A DNA stretch of 64,000 nucleotides, taken from Pelagophyceae sp. CCMP2097. Taxonomy: Eukaryota > Sar > Pelagophyceae. The stretch is from the NCBI GenBank assembly GCA_026770575.1, contig MU657180.1, positions 330,568-394,567 of the forward strand, read 5' to 3'. Below the pieces are notes generated by a model. The model was not told the DNA's origin. It did not search any database and saw nothing but the letters and a program-made list of their open reading frames with translations. Made by a program: the position numbers and the translations under genes. This document shows, piece after piece, positions 1 to 12,031 of this stretch (the stretch's first letter is position 1; each line of letters begins with the position of its first letter).

Positions 1-23
1 CTCCCAATTTTAGCGATCGCATC

Positions 24-110
24 AACCACCAATCGCTAAATCGGCCGAGTTGCTGTTTTTTTCTTCCCAAAGGTGGAACCTCACGGATGGACCCGGCGAC
101 GGACGGACAA

Positions 111-145
<35 letters not shown>

Positions 146-240
146 TAATTGCCCCTGGTAATCCTTCAATCAAAGGACCCGAAGGGCCCTTGCCGTAAAC
201 TGACGTTGAATAAACGGCAAGGACCCTTCGGGTCCTCAAA
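24..240. repeat. Dispersed repeat, copy 1, with CAGA microsatellite and hairpin
   Basis: This block recurs almost unchanged at 22342-22566. It holds a tetranucleotide (CAGA/CAAA)n tract at about 103-145. After that comes an imperfect inverted repeat whose arms are 174-196 and 214-236 (22 of 23 bases pair), so the DNA or a transcript could form a hairpin. The two copies differ mainly in microsatellite length. The structure suits a non-autonomous element or repeat family. No coding capacity is evident. Confidence 0.85.
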
Positions 241-298
241 AACACCTCCGAGTCATGCCTCACACTGGCATGTATCAGGATCATAGTACTGGATTTTC

Positions 299-892
299 GT
301 GTTCTGTCGTGCTTCCTGCTTCTGCGATATATCGGATCAGCGCGTGGAGTCGGTGGCGACGGACGAGCACATGACGGACCCCAAGTCGCCGGAGTTGGAC
401 CACGCGCGTCAGCTGTTACCGGTCTTGCATCCGTGCGAAGATTTTAAGGCTTACCTCTCCCGTCACGGTTTGCAGAAAAATTCCCCGTCGGAGTTTGAGC
501 GGCTGAGGCAGCTGCTGGAAGAGTACGCGCAAGGCGTACAAGCACAACCTGTGGCCTACGTCGAGGCGCTAGTGGCGCAGCTGACGCGCAAGCACGCGGA
601 GAAGGCCGAGGAGCAGGACAAGATCAACGCCGACCTGACGCTCAAGCACGCTGACCTGACGCTCAAGCATGAGAAGCAGGACAAGATCATCGCCGACCTG
701 ACGTCCAAGTTCGAGTCCAAGTTCGAGGAGCAGGCCAAGAGCATCGCCGACCTGACGACGTTGATCAGCGCCATCGCGGTGGTGTCAAATGTGCGCCCAC
801 GCGTTATGAGGCGCCGAGGGTGGCGAAGCGTGGCGGCCGCTCGCGATTGCGAAGACGCTCGCGACCGCGCGCGTAGGCCCCACGCGGCTTGA
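299..892 (+). CDS. Hypothetical coiled-coil protein
   Basis: This is an open frame of 197 codons. An in-frame ATG at 371 (MTDPKSPELD) may be the true start, because the first 24 residues look like read-in from upstream. Residues 40-100 are charged and helical. Residues 100-155 contain near-repeats of the type QDKI(I/N)ADLT(S/L)K, which predict a short coiled coil. The C-terminal 40 residues are Arg-rich and may lie beyond an unrecognised splice site. I do not recognise a family. It lies directly next to the dispersed repeat, so it could belong to a repeated gene family. Confidence 0.5.
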   Translation: MFCRASCFCDISDQRVESVATDEHMTDPKSPELDHARQLLPVLHPCEDFKAYLSRHGLQKNSPSEFERLRQLLEEYAQGVQAQPVAYVEALVAQLTRKHAEKAEEQDKINADLTLKHADLTLKHEKQDKIIADLTSKFESKFEEQAKSIADLTTLISAIAVVSNVRPRVMRRRGWRSVAAARDCEDARDRARRPHAA

Positions 893-967
893 GTACCGCG
901 CTCTGAGCGGCGGCGCCGCGGTCGCGCGGCGCCGCCCGACGGCGCCCGACGGCGCCCGACGACGCTG

Positions 968-2206
968 TTGTGCGCGCCTCAGTCGGCCCACAGAGGTGAC
1001 CACTTGGCTCGCGGGCGCTTCAGCGCGCTCGCCGACGCCGGCCACCGGGGCGAACGTAAGGCATACATACTTCGACACCCCCTTTTCTCGTTGAAGCCGC
1101 GCGCTTGGCAGCGGCCGATGGAACGAGTTGATGCGACCCATCCGCGCTATACAGATGCCTCCTCCGCTCGACTTCCAGCGGGGCCGCTGCGGCCTCAGAG
1201 GCCGCACCAGAGGCCGGGCGCGCCCCCCGCGCGCTTCGCCGGGGCGCCCAACCGAGTCGCCGCGTGCGTCGTAGGGTCCCTTCGACGCAACCTGGGGTGG
1301 GGGTCCGGCCCCGCGCAGTTGGGAGAACCAGTCAATCCCGTCCCGAACCGACTCAGATTCACGCGGATATCGGTGCCGCATTTTCAACCTTTCAACGGAC
1401 ACGGACCCGCACCCGTTTGTCGTGTCGTCCGCGAAGTCTCTTTTTCCTACGCAGCGAGGCCGAACCCGACGATGTCGAACCCGACGATGTCGCACCCGCT
1501 GAGCGACGCGATGAACCGCATGAACATTGACGTTGTGCAGGGCGCGCAGAAAGACGCGGACCGCCAAGGGCCCGGCCGAAGCGGTAAGGGCGCTGGCCAG
1601 AGCCGCGGTCGCGCGCGGCGCAGGCCGCAGGACACGCACGGCCGCGGTGGCGGTCCGCATGAATCGCAGCAGCCGCACCCGAAGCACCACAACCGTGCGT
1701 TTCCGTTGGACGTTTGGACCTCGCACACCAAACGCGTTGCCCTAATACGTTTGGACGCGCGCCTCGCCCACCAAGCGTACGCGCCCACCAAACGCGTCGC
1801 AGGACATCACCAGTCCAAGCGGCAAATTATCTTCGACGGCCAGCAGTGGTCCGACCCCGCCCAGCGGCACGCGCGGCATCGGCCGCAAAGCGGCCAGCGG
1901 CAGGACCAGAAGACAGTCACGTTCATCCCTATACCCAAGTGCCCAGTCTTCATCGCCCCTCGATTGGACGGCACCGAACCGCCGCCCTGCAACGACTTTA
2001 CCATCTGCCTCACGCCGGCAAAATTGCAACGGTCGAGGAGTCCGACGCCAAAGTCGGCGAGGTGCGTCGCTCCCGCAATCACCGCGCGTTCTCACCGCCG
2101 CGGCAGGCAAACGCCCGGCTCCATCGCGAAGATGCGACGGTCGCTCGACGAGTGCGTCTTTGAAGGCTTGCGTTTCCCGGTGGAAGCACGCAACCCACCA
2201 ACGTAG
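968..2206 (+). CDS. Doubtful long ORF, unknown
   Basis: A 412-codon plus-strand frame runs through this stretch, but long frames are also open on the minus strand (785-1726 and 1742-2110). Long ORFs arise by chance at this GC content. The plus frame has a short direct duplication (NPTMSNPTMSHPLSD, about residues 167-181) and a basic, His/Gln-rich middle. No domain is recognisable. It may be a poorly conserved gene with unseen introns, or intergenic DNA. Confidence 0.2.
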   Translation: MCAPQSAHRGDHLARGRFSALADAGHRGERKAYILRHPLFSLKPRAWQRPMERVDATHPRYTDASSARLPAGPLRPQRPHQRPGAPPARFAGAPNRVAACVVGSLRRNLGWGSGPAQLGEPVNPVPNRLRFTRISVPHFQPFNGHGPAPVCRVVREVSFSYAARPNPTMSNPTMSHPLSDAMNRMNIDVVQGAQKDADRQGPGRSGKGAGQSRGRARRRPQDTHGRGGGPHESQQPHPKHHNRAFPLDVWTSHTKRVALIRLDARLAHQAYAPTKRVAGHHQSKRQIIFDGQQWSDPAQRHARHRPQSGQRQDQKTVTFIPIPKCPVFIAPRLDGTEPPPCNDFTICLTPAKLQRSRSPTPKSARCVAPAITARSHRRGRQTPGSIAKMRRSLDECVFEGLRFPVEARNPPT

Positions 2207-2615
2207 GATCTACCAGTCGTCGAACCACCTCTTGGCCGAGCATGCCGCGGCGTCCTCGTTGCAACGGTGCCGAAATGCGTCCACAGCCGGCGTCACGTTG
2301 TGATCCGTAGGAGCGCCCCGCGAAGATGACCTGAGCACAAACGCGCTCGCACCCTGCCGAATCCCCGAGTGGACGCTTTTAAGTTAAGAGAGGGCCCACT
2401 GTAGAGGCAGCCCAGAGGCGACGAGGACACTGCGTGCGCCTGGGGGCTCCGCGCCATCGATGCCACTGTATCGGCAGCCCCGAGGCCGCGAGAGCTGCCT
2501 GGGGGCTCCGCAGCATCAAAGCTTGCACGACTCTTGCGCGAGAGGCGAGGTCCAAAGGTGTACGTCACTCTCCGCGAAAAAGGGGCGCCCAGGCAATTGG
2601 CCCAGGAAGGACTTG

Positions 2616-2705
2616 GCTCAAAGGGCTGCTGTCCGGGAGGGCCAGTTTGCGCGAGATGCTCGCTCAAAGGGCTGCTGTCCGGGAGGGCCAGTTTGCGCGA
2701 GATGC
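2616..2705. repeat. 46-bp tandem duplication
   Basis: Two copies lie head to tail at 2616-2661 and 2662-2705, both beginning GCTCAAAGGGCTGCTGTCCG. They sit just past the 3' end of the minus-strand BEACH gene. No function is evident. Confidence 0.85.
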
Positions 2706-2727
2706 ATTCTGTATTAGTGCGGCCGGC

Positions 2728-5700
2728 TCAGAAAAAAGTCGTGCTCATGACGACGTCGAGCTGTATCAGCTTCGTCTTCGGGTTGCAGCAGACGACGAGC
2801 GAGGCCTCGGATGCGGGGAGGAAGAGGAACTTGTCATCTGGTGACAGGGACAGACTCAAAGGCGCTTGCGGCAGCGCAATGGAGTGGAGCACTTCGAGCG
2901 TGTGCAGGAGGCGGACGTCCAACGACTCGTTGCCGGCGCAGATCAAGCGCGCCGCGTCGCGCGTGCACCGCAGCGAAACGTAAGGGGAGTCGGTCGAAGT
3001 GCTGCGCCGCATGTGCCCCGACAGCGTGGCCAGCGCCAGCGTCCTTTGGGACCGCGAGTACACCGCCACCTCGCACGACACCTCGGCGACGGCGAGGCAC
3101 TCGATTTGCGGCGCGAAAGACATGCGCCGCACGAATTTGCCTAGCGCGTTTCTGCTTTTGAAAGACGCATTTCTGACAGAGGCCACAGAGGCTACCAAAA
3201 GGAGGACTCACCCGCGCGCGCGGTGTGGAGGCAGACGGTGCCGTCGACTGCGCCGGAGACGGCCACGTCGAGGACGTTGGAGTAGGCGAGGGCGGAGATT
3301 GCGTGCGCGTGACCGAAGAGTACGTGCGTACACACAAGTTGAGCTTCAGCTTTCGCACCTTTCACGCTCGGCGGCGCCGCAGCCGCAGCCGCCGCGCGGA
3401 CGACGGACCGCGACGGCGGCACGACGGAATCGGAGTTGGCGTCGTCGTCGTCGAACGTCCCTACGCGAAGCTGCGAACACACAGGCGACGCATCTCCTCA
3501 AAGGGACCGCGTGAGTCATCTCCCTCAAGGGGCGCTTGCAAGCAAATCTTACCGCCGTAGCGCGCGTCGCCGCCGAGGGAGTCGAGCGCTTTCGCGAGCG
3601 GCGCGTGGGCTGCCGTCCAGACGCAGAGCGAGCCGTCGGCGGCGCCGGTGATGAACAGCGACGACCTGTTGGTCAGGCCCAAGTCGTCCGAGACGACGAT
3701 CGAAGCGCCCGGGTGCGGGTGCGCGCCGCGCGCGCAGCCCAGCACGGCGCCGTCGGCGTCGTGCAAACGCACGCGGCCGTCGACGTGGCCAACCTACGGC
3801 ATCGATTAGGCGGCATGATGACGCTCGCAACCGACTTTGGACGCGGCCTTTTTGCCGAGGCGACGCGCGCGTCGCGCAGCAGGGCCACGTGCGCGCCGGC
3901 GGTCCACGCTGGCTCGGCGCCAGCGCGCCGTGCGTCGTCCGTTGAAAGCGATCGCCGCCTTTCCGGCCTGAGCGTGCAGGGCAAGCCCCTGCCGTCCGGC
4001 ATCTCGCTCCACCTCCACGTCACGATCGACCGATCCGCGAAGACGCCGACGAGCTTGTCCTTGCCGTAGAGGTGAATCTGCACTATCGCTGGCGAGCGTG
4101 TTGACCGCGTCTCTGCCCGCGTCCGCAGCGCCGCAAAAGGCCGAGACAGGCCTGCGCGGGCGAGCTCGGGGACCTTTGCCGACAGACGAGGAGACTGATG
4201 GGAGGAGCCGGCCGTGGCCCCGGGCCCCTCGCGCGCATGCAGAGGCCTCGTGCTCACCGTCGAAGAAGCCGGCGTTGGCGTTGGCGCCCGCGGCCGTCGC
4301 CGCCGCGCCCTTGGCGTGCTGCGTCGCCTGCGCGTTTGCCTGCGCGCCGCCGCCGCCGTCGAGGAGTAAAGCGTCGTCGCAGGGGGTGACGTAGCACCGC
4401 GACTGTGAAACCTACGACGCTCGTTCATCGCCCGTCTCTTCGACAGGCTTTCCCTTTGGCGAGGGGGGTATGCTTTCTTCTGGCAAGGGCGCTCTTCTGT
4501 TTGGCGGGCCTCTCTTTGCTCGCCGCATTTCCGGTCCGGGATTGTGGGGCGCGGCGTTTGCTACCGCGGGCCTGCGTTTCTCGGACTGCGGGAGACAGTC
4601 GTCGAAGAGCGGCGCGCCGCACTCGGCCTTTGAGAGGCGCTTCGGGTGCGCTTCGATTAAAAGTTGGGGGGGCGTTTGGCCGAAGTGAATGATTTGGTCC
4701 TTTGTCGCGTTTCTGTCGGCCTCGTTCTCCATCGAGTCCAGATCCACCGCGTTTTCGTACGTCAAATGGTAAAAGACGTTGGCCGCTTCGACCGCTAAAA
4801 CGCCGCGCTGCCGGAACCCAAAGATCAAGTCGACCCAGCCGGCGAGCGCGTCAGAGACCCTGTCCGACTCGAGCGCCCCGCGGTGCCTCCGAACGAATTC
4901 GTGCGCATCCCCAAGCGCCCAGGGCGGGAGCCGGACGTCGTCCACCGCACCGCCGGACTTTTGCTTCTCGCCGAGCGGGAGCTCGTTTGCGTTAATGAGA
5001 ACGTCGGCGCAGTAGAAGAGCTCGGGGACGAGCTCCCGGACGTCCGTCATCGAATTCGTGCAAGACTCCCAAGCCTCGGCGATGCTGTCAAACAGGCGGT
5101 CCGGGACGTCGAAGCGGCCGCCCTGCAGCTCCACGGCCAGGCGCGCGTACGGCTCTGCGCGCACGAGGAAGTGGAGGACCACCGCCGCGCACGAGTAGTG
5201 ACTCCCAAACATAAACTTGGGGATGCCCGCCCCGCCGTCGTCAAAGGACTCGTACCTCTCCGCAAACGCTCGCACGCGGCTGGGAGGGCCGTGCGCGCCG
5301 ACGGGCTTTGACAAGTCGCGCCACGCCTCTTTTCCGTTGCCAGGCGCGTCTCGAAGAGCTTTGGGTTTCAGACGCCGCGGGCTCGAGACCGAAGAGGCGC
5401 CCTCGTCCCACGTCTCGTCGTCGTCGATGCCTTTCGTAAACTTGAATGCCGGCCCGTCGTCGAGGCTCTCGGCATGAAAGTCCGCCACCATAAGCCCGTC
5501 TGAATGAAAGTCGGCCACCACCCAGGGAAAGACGGGCCATTGCGCCAAATCCGACACGGTCCGCCCCGCCAACTCGTTCACCGCGCTGAGGTAGGCGAAG
5601 TTCGAGATCCGGCGAGAGCGCCAGGCCTCTGTGAGGCGTTGCAGCCCTTGGTGCGGCTCCCTCTTCCGCCGGCGCTCCGCCGCGCCGTCGTCGTCGTCTC

Positions 5701-8700
5701 CGGGTTTCGTGTCCAAGAACCCGGCCAACGACTCTGGGCCGTCGCCGAGCAACGGCAACTCACCTTTGGCTTCCAAGTCGTGCAGCGCGGCTTGGAACTT
5801 TGGGAAGTCTGGCGGTCGCAAGGCGAGAAAGACCGACGTCGAGTCTGCCCTATAAAGTTCAACCGCGCACGTTTTTAAGAGATAGCGCCGGACAGAAATG
5901 CGCTCCACGACGTCGAGGCGCGTGTACGACTCGCACTCTAAGCCAGCGAGGCCGCACGTCTCGCTCTCGCTCGAACCGCCGTCGAGCACCGTGGCAGCGT
6001 CGGGGCCGCCGTCTTCAACGGCGCCAAAGAGGAGCTTGGAGGGGTGCTTTTGCGGCGTCTTCTCGCGCTTCTTGCTGCGCTGCCTCGAAACGCTCGTGTT
6101 TGAACAGACGTCTGGGATCCACCGCGGTGCCGTCGCGCCCGGTTTTGCGCGCGAGTAGAAGCGCAAAGACTTTGGGGTCAGAATGGCCACGCCGTCGACC
6201 ACGCCTCAAGGAAGAGCGTCGGAAACATCCACGGTGCGCCTCTCGAGTCGATTGGAAACGTGGGGAAAGCAACGTGGGCAAAGCATGTCCCCTGGGGACG
6301 CACCCTGCTTTCGGACCAAAAGCGCATCCAACCTGAGCAATTCCTTGGGCGGCGTTTGCGCGGCGCTGGAGCGCGGCGCGGCCCGCACCAACGCCGGGTC
6401 CGCCTTTTGCACCTTGGTCGGGCTCGAGTTGCGGTGCTGGGCATACGCGGCCGTTGTGAAGTCAAAAGGCTCAAAATCGGCCTCAAAAAGGAAAGACCGC
6501 CCGAGGCCTGCGTCGCGAGTTGGAAAGGCGCAAACGGCCGGCAAGGGCCCGACAACGGCAAAGCCGTCGTCCCGCTTTCGGGAATTCCAAACTCCCCTCG
6601 GGGGAACGGACTTGCCCATCCAATCCAATGGAAGCAAAGGGAAAACGGCCGTCCCAAAGCGGGAGAAGCAAGACTCACGGTCGACGTGGTCCGCCACCTT
6701 GCTATGCGGCTTGGGGCGCTCGTCGTCGCACCAGGGCGACCATGCCGCGCGCAGAAGCGTCGCCGCGTTGAGCCACGCCGCTTGGGCCTTGCGCGCACGC
6801 TTCGAGTCTGCGGAAAAGCGCGCCAACCCTCTGCGCTTTTGGAAGGCACGGAGCACGTCCGACCGCTGCGGCGCCGCAGACGCCGCCGGCAATTCGGGCA
6901 GCTCCGAGCGCGCCTCGGCCTCGAAGGGCACACGCTCCTGCGCGCGTACGATTACGCGGCAAGGCGAACACTTGCGACGCTTTGGGAAGCCACAGAGCAA
7001 AGACGTGGGTATATAAAGAGTCAGTCACATTCGAGCTCGGTCCGAGTTCCTCATATCTCATCAAGCCAGTGGCTATCTCTGAAAGAGCCCCCGCACCGCA
7101 GAGAGCCCTGGCGAGGGACGCACGAGTTGGTCGAGCGCCATCTCGTTTGCTTGGTCGTCTTTGCGTTTCGCGTCTAAAAAGGCGGCGGCGTCGCCCGCGC
7201 CGTGCGCTGCCAGCGCTGCGCAAATCGGCGACGCGAACCAAGCCGAACCGAGCCACGCGGCCAAGCGCGCGCGGAGGGCGTCGGAGACGCCGTCGCGCGG
7301 GTCCGCCGAATCGTCGTCGTCCTCGACTTCCTCGTCTTCCTCGTCCTCGAAGCTCCCTTGGGTTTCAAAACCCCTCGGCTCCAAGCTGCCCCGAAACTCG
7401 TTGGCCGAAATCTCGTGAAACGACCCGCTGCGCTGCCGCGGCTGCGTCGCCAGCAACGCGCGCCGCTGCCGCTCCTGCACGAGCTGCCACCCGTCGTCTG
7501 CGACTTCGTACGCGCAGGAGACCAAAGCGCCGAGCGCTTTCGAGACGGCGTCTGGCAACGAAGCCGAGGCGGCAGCGTCGCGCACGACGTCGCGCAGCAC
7601 CAACGCATGGCGCAAGAAAGACGCGTCGCCGCTGATGAGCTGCACCAGCGCCGCCGCCGCGTCGGCCGCGCTCGTTGTCGGCGAGTGTGCCTCGCCGGGG
7701 ACGTCGGCGTCGTCCACAATACGCATCATGTCCGGCTCGTCAAGAACCGTCTCGGACCGCACGCGCGTCATTTGCCTCTTGGAATCCGGCGCGGCCGCTC
7801 CTGCGAGATCCGGGCCGTCGACGAGGCCGCACGCGACGCGTTTTGAAAAGCGGTCGACGAGCTCGTCGCGGCGGCGCTTCAGCGCGTCGTGCGCCGCGTC
7901 GAGGGCGGCGAGCGGCCGCAGAGCGTCGGATCCGTCGCGGAGGCGCGCTGCGAGCGTTTGGAGGCGCGCGGCCGCGGCCAAGTCCGTCTCGAAATCCACC
8001 GCGCGGCCCACCACCGGACAAGCCACGGCAAACGTCGCCACCTTGGCCAGCGCTTCCACCGTGCGCTTGTCCTCGGCGTCGTCGGCGCCGTCGTAGACTT
8101 GTAAAAGTTGCGTCGCCACGTACAATCGCTGCTCCGCCCAAGACAGACCCCCAAAACGCCGCAGCGCCACCAGACGACCGTCGAGGCGGACGAAGAGCGG
8201 CGTCTTCAAGGAAGGCGCGCTCCACGCAAACGGTGTGAGGCTCTTGGACCTTGGACGGCGATTTTCTCGTCGGCGATGCGCGCATGCCATGAGCGGCGAT
8301 TTCCTCGTCGGCGACGACTTTGGCGACCCCGCCACCGCGTCGCGCGCGCGCCCACCCGGCGAGTCCGCGTCGTCCGTCGACTCGTCGCGCGGGTTGTCGT
8401 CGTCCGTGCCCTCTTCGTCTGAAAAAGAGCCGATCTTGTCCGGCGCGAGGCGACTCAGGCGGCGTTTGCTTACCACGGGCTCGACGGCCGCTGCGCCGCG
8501 CTGCGCCGTGTCGCAGAGGACGGCCGCGATGCACGGCGCCGCCGCTGATAAAGCGGCGAGGAGGCGCGGCTCCTTTTGGCTTCCGTCGCGCGTCCCGTCG
8601 TGCGTCCGCCGCAGCATCGCCGACAACAGACTCAAGTCGCGGCCCCGCAGGCCGCTTCGCGCGGCGAAAGCAAAGGCGCGCGACGACGCCCCCGTCACGC

Positions 8701-11700
8701 TCGCCAGTAAAAGCACGGCGAGTGCGTCGACGTCGCGCTGCAAAGCCGCCGCTTGTGCACCCGCCGTGGCTTCGCGCGGCGGCTCGTCCGACGGCGCGGC
8801 GTCGAGCCCCCGCGGGCCCGCGTCGGTGAGGTGCCCCGCGAGGAGGATGGCGGCGGCCTCGAGCGAGGCATGCTGCCAGACGTCATCTTTTGCCAAGAGC
8901 ACCGAGTCGAGGACGAGGCCGCGCTGCATATGCGTCAGCATGGATGAAACGCGCGCCGCCGAAACGACCGCGCAAGTCAGCTCGCCGCAGGACAGCACGG
9001 ATTCAAGAGCCGCGCCGTCCACCTCGCCTAGGGGGGTTCTTTCTGAGGACGTGAGACGGGGTCCCTTCGTGGGCAGCACGTCTCTGCTTCGTCGATGCGC
9101 AGTCGACGGCTCGCGGCATCGAGTTTCAAGGGACTCAACGCACCGTGCTGCGCCGCGTCGATTGCGAGGGCGTTCCCAAGCTCGTCCGCTGCCGCCGCCG
9201 GCCCGAGCGCGGCGCGCATCAGGCGCGCGCCGGCGTGCACGACGCCGCTCGACCGCGGGCGCCGCGAAAAGAGGCGCGTCACGACGATCCTAACCGCGCG
9301 TCGGCAAAGCGATGCTCGGGGGCGTTGGGCCGCACCTTGCTATAGCGCGCGCGTCTCCCGCGGGTTCGGAGAGCATCGTCTTTGCTGCGTCTGCGAGCGT
9401 CGCCACGGCATCGGCGTTTCCGTTAGCGCAGTCGGCGCACGCGTCGAATGCTGCCGCGGCGAGGGCGTCGTCGCCGCACGCGACGGCGAAAAAGAGCGCG
9501 TCTTTACAAAAAGCCGGCAGCCGAGACAGCTTCGCGCGGCAGAGGCCGAGCACGCACCGCGCGGCAGAGGCGCGCGCTTCTGAAGTGCCGCCCGAACCGT
9601 CCGACGGCGCCTCGTCCCAAGGCGGCGAGCCAGCCGTCCGGTCCGACGGTTCCAAGTGGGCCCATGGGAGTTGGACGGGCAGACGTGCGAGTTCCACGCC
9701 GGTTTCGGCGCCGCGGCAGCGGTCGTCGCAGGAGAAAAGGAAGCGCTGGACTCCAACCTCGGTCGAAAAGGCGTCCCACCTGCGCTCAGAGGATGTGGCC
9801 CAGTCGCCGAGCGCCGAAAACAACGCCGCATTTGATGCTTCCGCGTCTGCACAAAAGGCATCGCCGCGCGCCGTCCAGAGCGAAGCGTCGAAGGCGATTC
9901 TCAGCAGCCGCGTCGCCAAGGGCCCGCACCCGCCGTCCAAAGCCGCGTCGACTAAAACGCACATGGCACACGCGTCTTCAAATGAACCGCACTCCAAAGC
10001 GCGGATGCCTCGGCCGCGGCTCTGGAGGCAGGCTTCTAAGAGCTCGGGGCCGCCCACTGCACAAAAGTCGTGCTGCAGCTCCGAATCACCCCGCAACACC
10101 GCCGCCAACGCGAAAAGCCGCGACCCGACGGCCCCGGGCCCGCTTTTGCGCGCTAAAATGCGCGCGGCGTGCTCGCGCTCCAGCAGTTTTTCGTCGCAGA
10201 GCTGCGCTACGAGCGGTAAGAGCGCCGCCGCGCCGCCAAATTGCCGCAGCGAATCCGCGGCGGCGTCGCAGGCGCAGGCGACGGTGGCGCCGCGGAGGAC
10301 GTAGGACCAGTCGCCGACGAAGGACCGGTCGAAGTCCGGGGCAGGTTCCGAAAAGCAAAAACCCGCTGAAACGAGCGAAACGAGGCCCGCGCCGCCGCCC
10401 GCGCGCGGCGGTTTCTTCTGCTGCGCGCCCGTCGGCGTGGTGTCGGCGTCGGCCGCCGTCCGGCACGCGGCGAGTGCAGAAAAGTCGCCCTCGATGGACC
10501 CGCGTCCGCGCTTGCCCGCGACGTACATGGCCACGACGCTGGCTGGACTTGGGGCGTGGCTCAGTATCAAGAGACTTCCCATCGCGCCGTCCAAGTGTTC
10601 GCCGAGGGAGGCGACGGCTAAAGGGTGTGCGCGGTTGCGGAGCCTTGGTGCGGTCGCGGGGCAACTTTGGTGAGCGACCCCATCCACCCAGAGCTCAAGT
10701 GACGATTTCTCGCCACCGGCATTCGCCACCGACGACCCGCGCCAGCGCGCGAAAGTGTCTCGAAATCGAGCGCCCGTCTCCGCCGCGACGTCTCGCTTCT
10801 TGCGGCCCGCGGGTGCGGAAAGGCGAATAGCCAAGTGCGACCAGCGACCAGCCGCCACCGCGCCTTCCGCCGTCCGCACCTCTCGAGCGCGCGAAACCCC
10901 TGGGGCCTCCGTCGAATCGTCCGCGATCTTGACGTAGACGCGGCCTGCCGAGTCAGTGACGCGGTGAAGCATGGGGAGGCAGAATCACCTGGATACACGC
11001 GCACACGCACACGCAGTCTGGCCTCACCTTGGGCGCCCATGGTGAGCGAGACGCCGCCGCCGTACTGCGTCGTGAGCGCGAGGACGTAGGCCTTGCCTTC
11101 GTGGTCGATTCTACGCGGCCGCACCCAGACGGAGACGAAGAGCTCTTCCTGGAAGGGCCAAACCACCTGCTCGTGCGCCACCGCCTGCTCAACCCCCGCC
11201 GGCCGCACGGGCGAGACGAGCTCCAAAAAGTCGCTCGACGAGGTGAACTCGAACCACCGCAGCCGCGCCGGCGCGCTCTCGCCCTCGGCCGCCTGCGCGG
11301 CGACGGCGGTGGCCGGCGCGGAAATGGCGGTCCCCTCCGCAGCGGGCGGCGGCGCGTCGGTAGCGGGTGCGGCCGGCCCGCGCTGCCTCGCGACATGCGC
11401 GTCTGGCCTGCGCTGCCTCGCGGCGTGCGAGAGGGCGTCGAGGGTGGCCACGCAAACGAACGCGTCCCCTTGCCACGCCTTGATCCTCCGCCGAACAAAG
11501 TCGCGCGGCCAGCCGTGGGCGGCGGCGAGCTTGCCCGCGAGCTTGACTGCCTTGGCGAGGATTTGCGGTTGAGCGTCGGCCTCTAAGGTGTCCATGGCTT
11601 GGAGTTCCATGGCTTCCAATGTCGCAAAGAGGTTGTTTGTCACGCGCGGCAAATCTTCGCCAAAGTAGCGCCACGCCGCGTGCGCGTCGCCGCATTTCCA

Positions 11701-11829
11701 CGCGCACTCGTCGAGCAGCGCGGACGCCGAGGCGACCGGGAGGCCCTGCAGGCGGCCTTTGACCAGCAACTGTTCGCGCACCCAGCGCGCCGAAGGCGCA
11801 GCGCTCGTCTCGGTCCCCTCCGAATCCAT
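2728..11829 (-). CDS. BEACH-WD40 protein (neurobeachin/LYST/ALFY superfamily), multi-exon
   Basis: This is a large minus-strand gene for a vesicle-traffic or autophagy scaffold of the BEACH family. The N-terminus is MDSEGTETSAAP, with its ATG at 11829-11827. A concanavalin-A-like region is spread over about 11340-10480 (SLELWVDGVAHQSC, then a GEHLDGAMGSLLIL stretch). A helical region of about 1,100 residues follows (about 10480-7073). A PH-like lead-in comes near 6280-5800 (GVAILTPKSLRFYSR). The BEACH domain is at about 5680-4670: ISNFAYLSAVNELAGR, VFPWVVADF, WRDLSKPVGA, IPKFMFGSHYS, NVFYHLTYENAVDLDS and IIHFGQTPPQLL are all diagnostic. WD repeats follow: IVQIHLYGKDKLVGVFADRS (about 4080), SSLFITGAADGSLCVWTA (about 3650), VLFGHAHAISALAYS (about 3310) and a final blade ending at the TGA at 2728. 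Frames change between blocks, so several short introns are present and were not all placed. A stretch inside BEACH (VVADFHSDG/MVADFHAES) is a small duplication. Confidence 0.9.
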
Positions 11830-12031
11830 CGACCTCTGAGTTTGCGGCCTAACGCCGACCCTGCGCCATGGCCACGCGCCGTGTATAAACGAAGCCCGGC
11901 AGAAGAGCCGCCTCCCGGAGCTCTGTCTCGCGTGCGCATTTGGCGATCACTCTGCGTTGACCTAGGCTCGACGTCCCACGCCTACAAAGTCGGGCAGCTG
12001 ACCTGCCGTCCCACGCACGCAGGCCTCCAGC
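11830..12031. promoter_or_regulatory. Divergent intergenic promoter region
   Basis: These 202 bp separate the start codons of two divergent genes, so both promoters must overlap here. A TATAAA lies at 11884-11889 on the plus strand, about 140 bp upstream of the plus-strand ATG. The assignment rests on position and this one motif. Confidence 0.35.

Noticed and set aside
103..145. CAGA array as a CRISPR-like repeat
   Set aside because: It is a plain tetranucleotide microsatellite with no spacers, in a eukaryote.
785..1726. 313-codon minus-strand ORF over the doubtful plus ORF
   Set aside because: It is Arg/Ala-rich with no domain, and both strands are open at this GC content.
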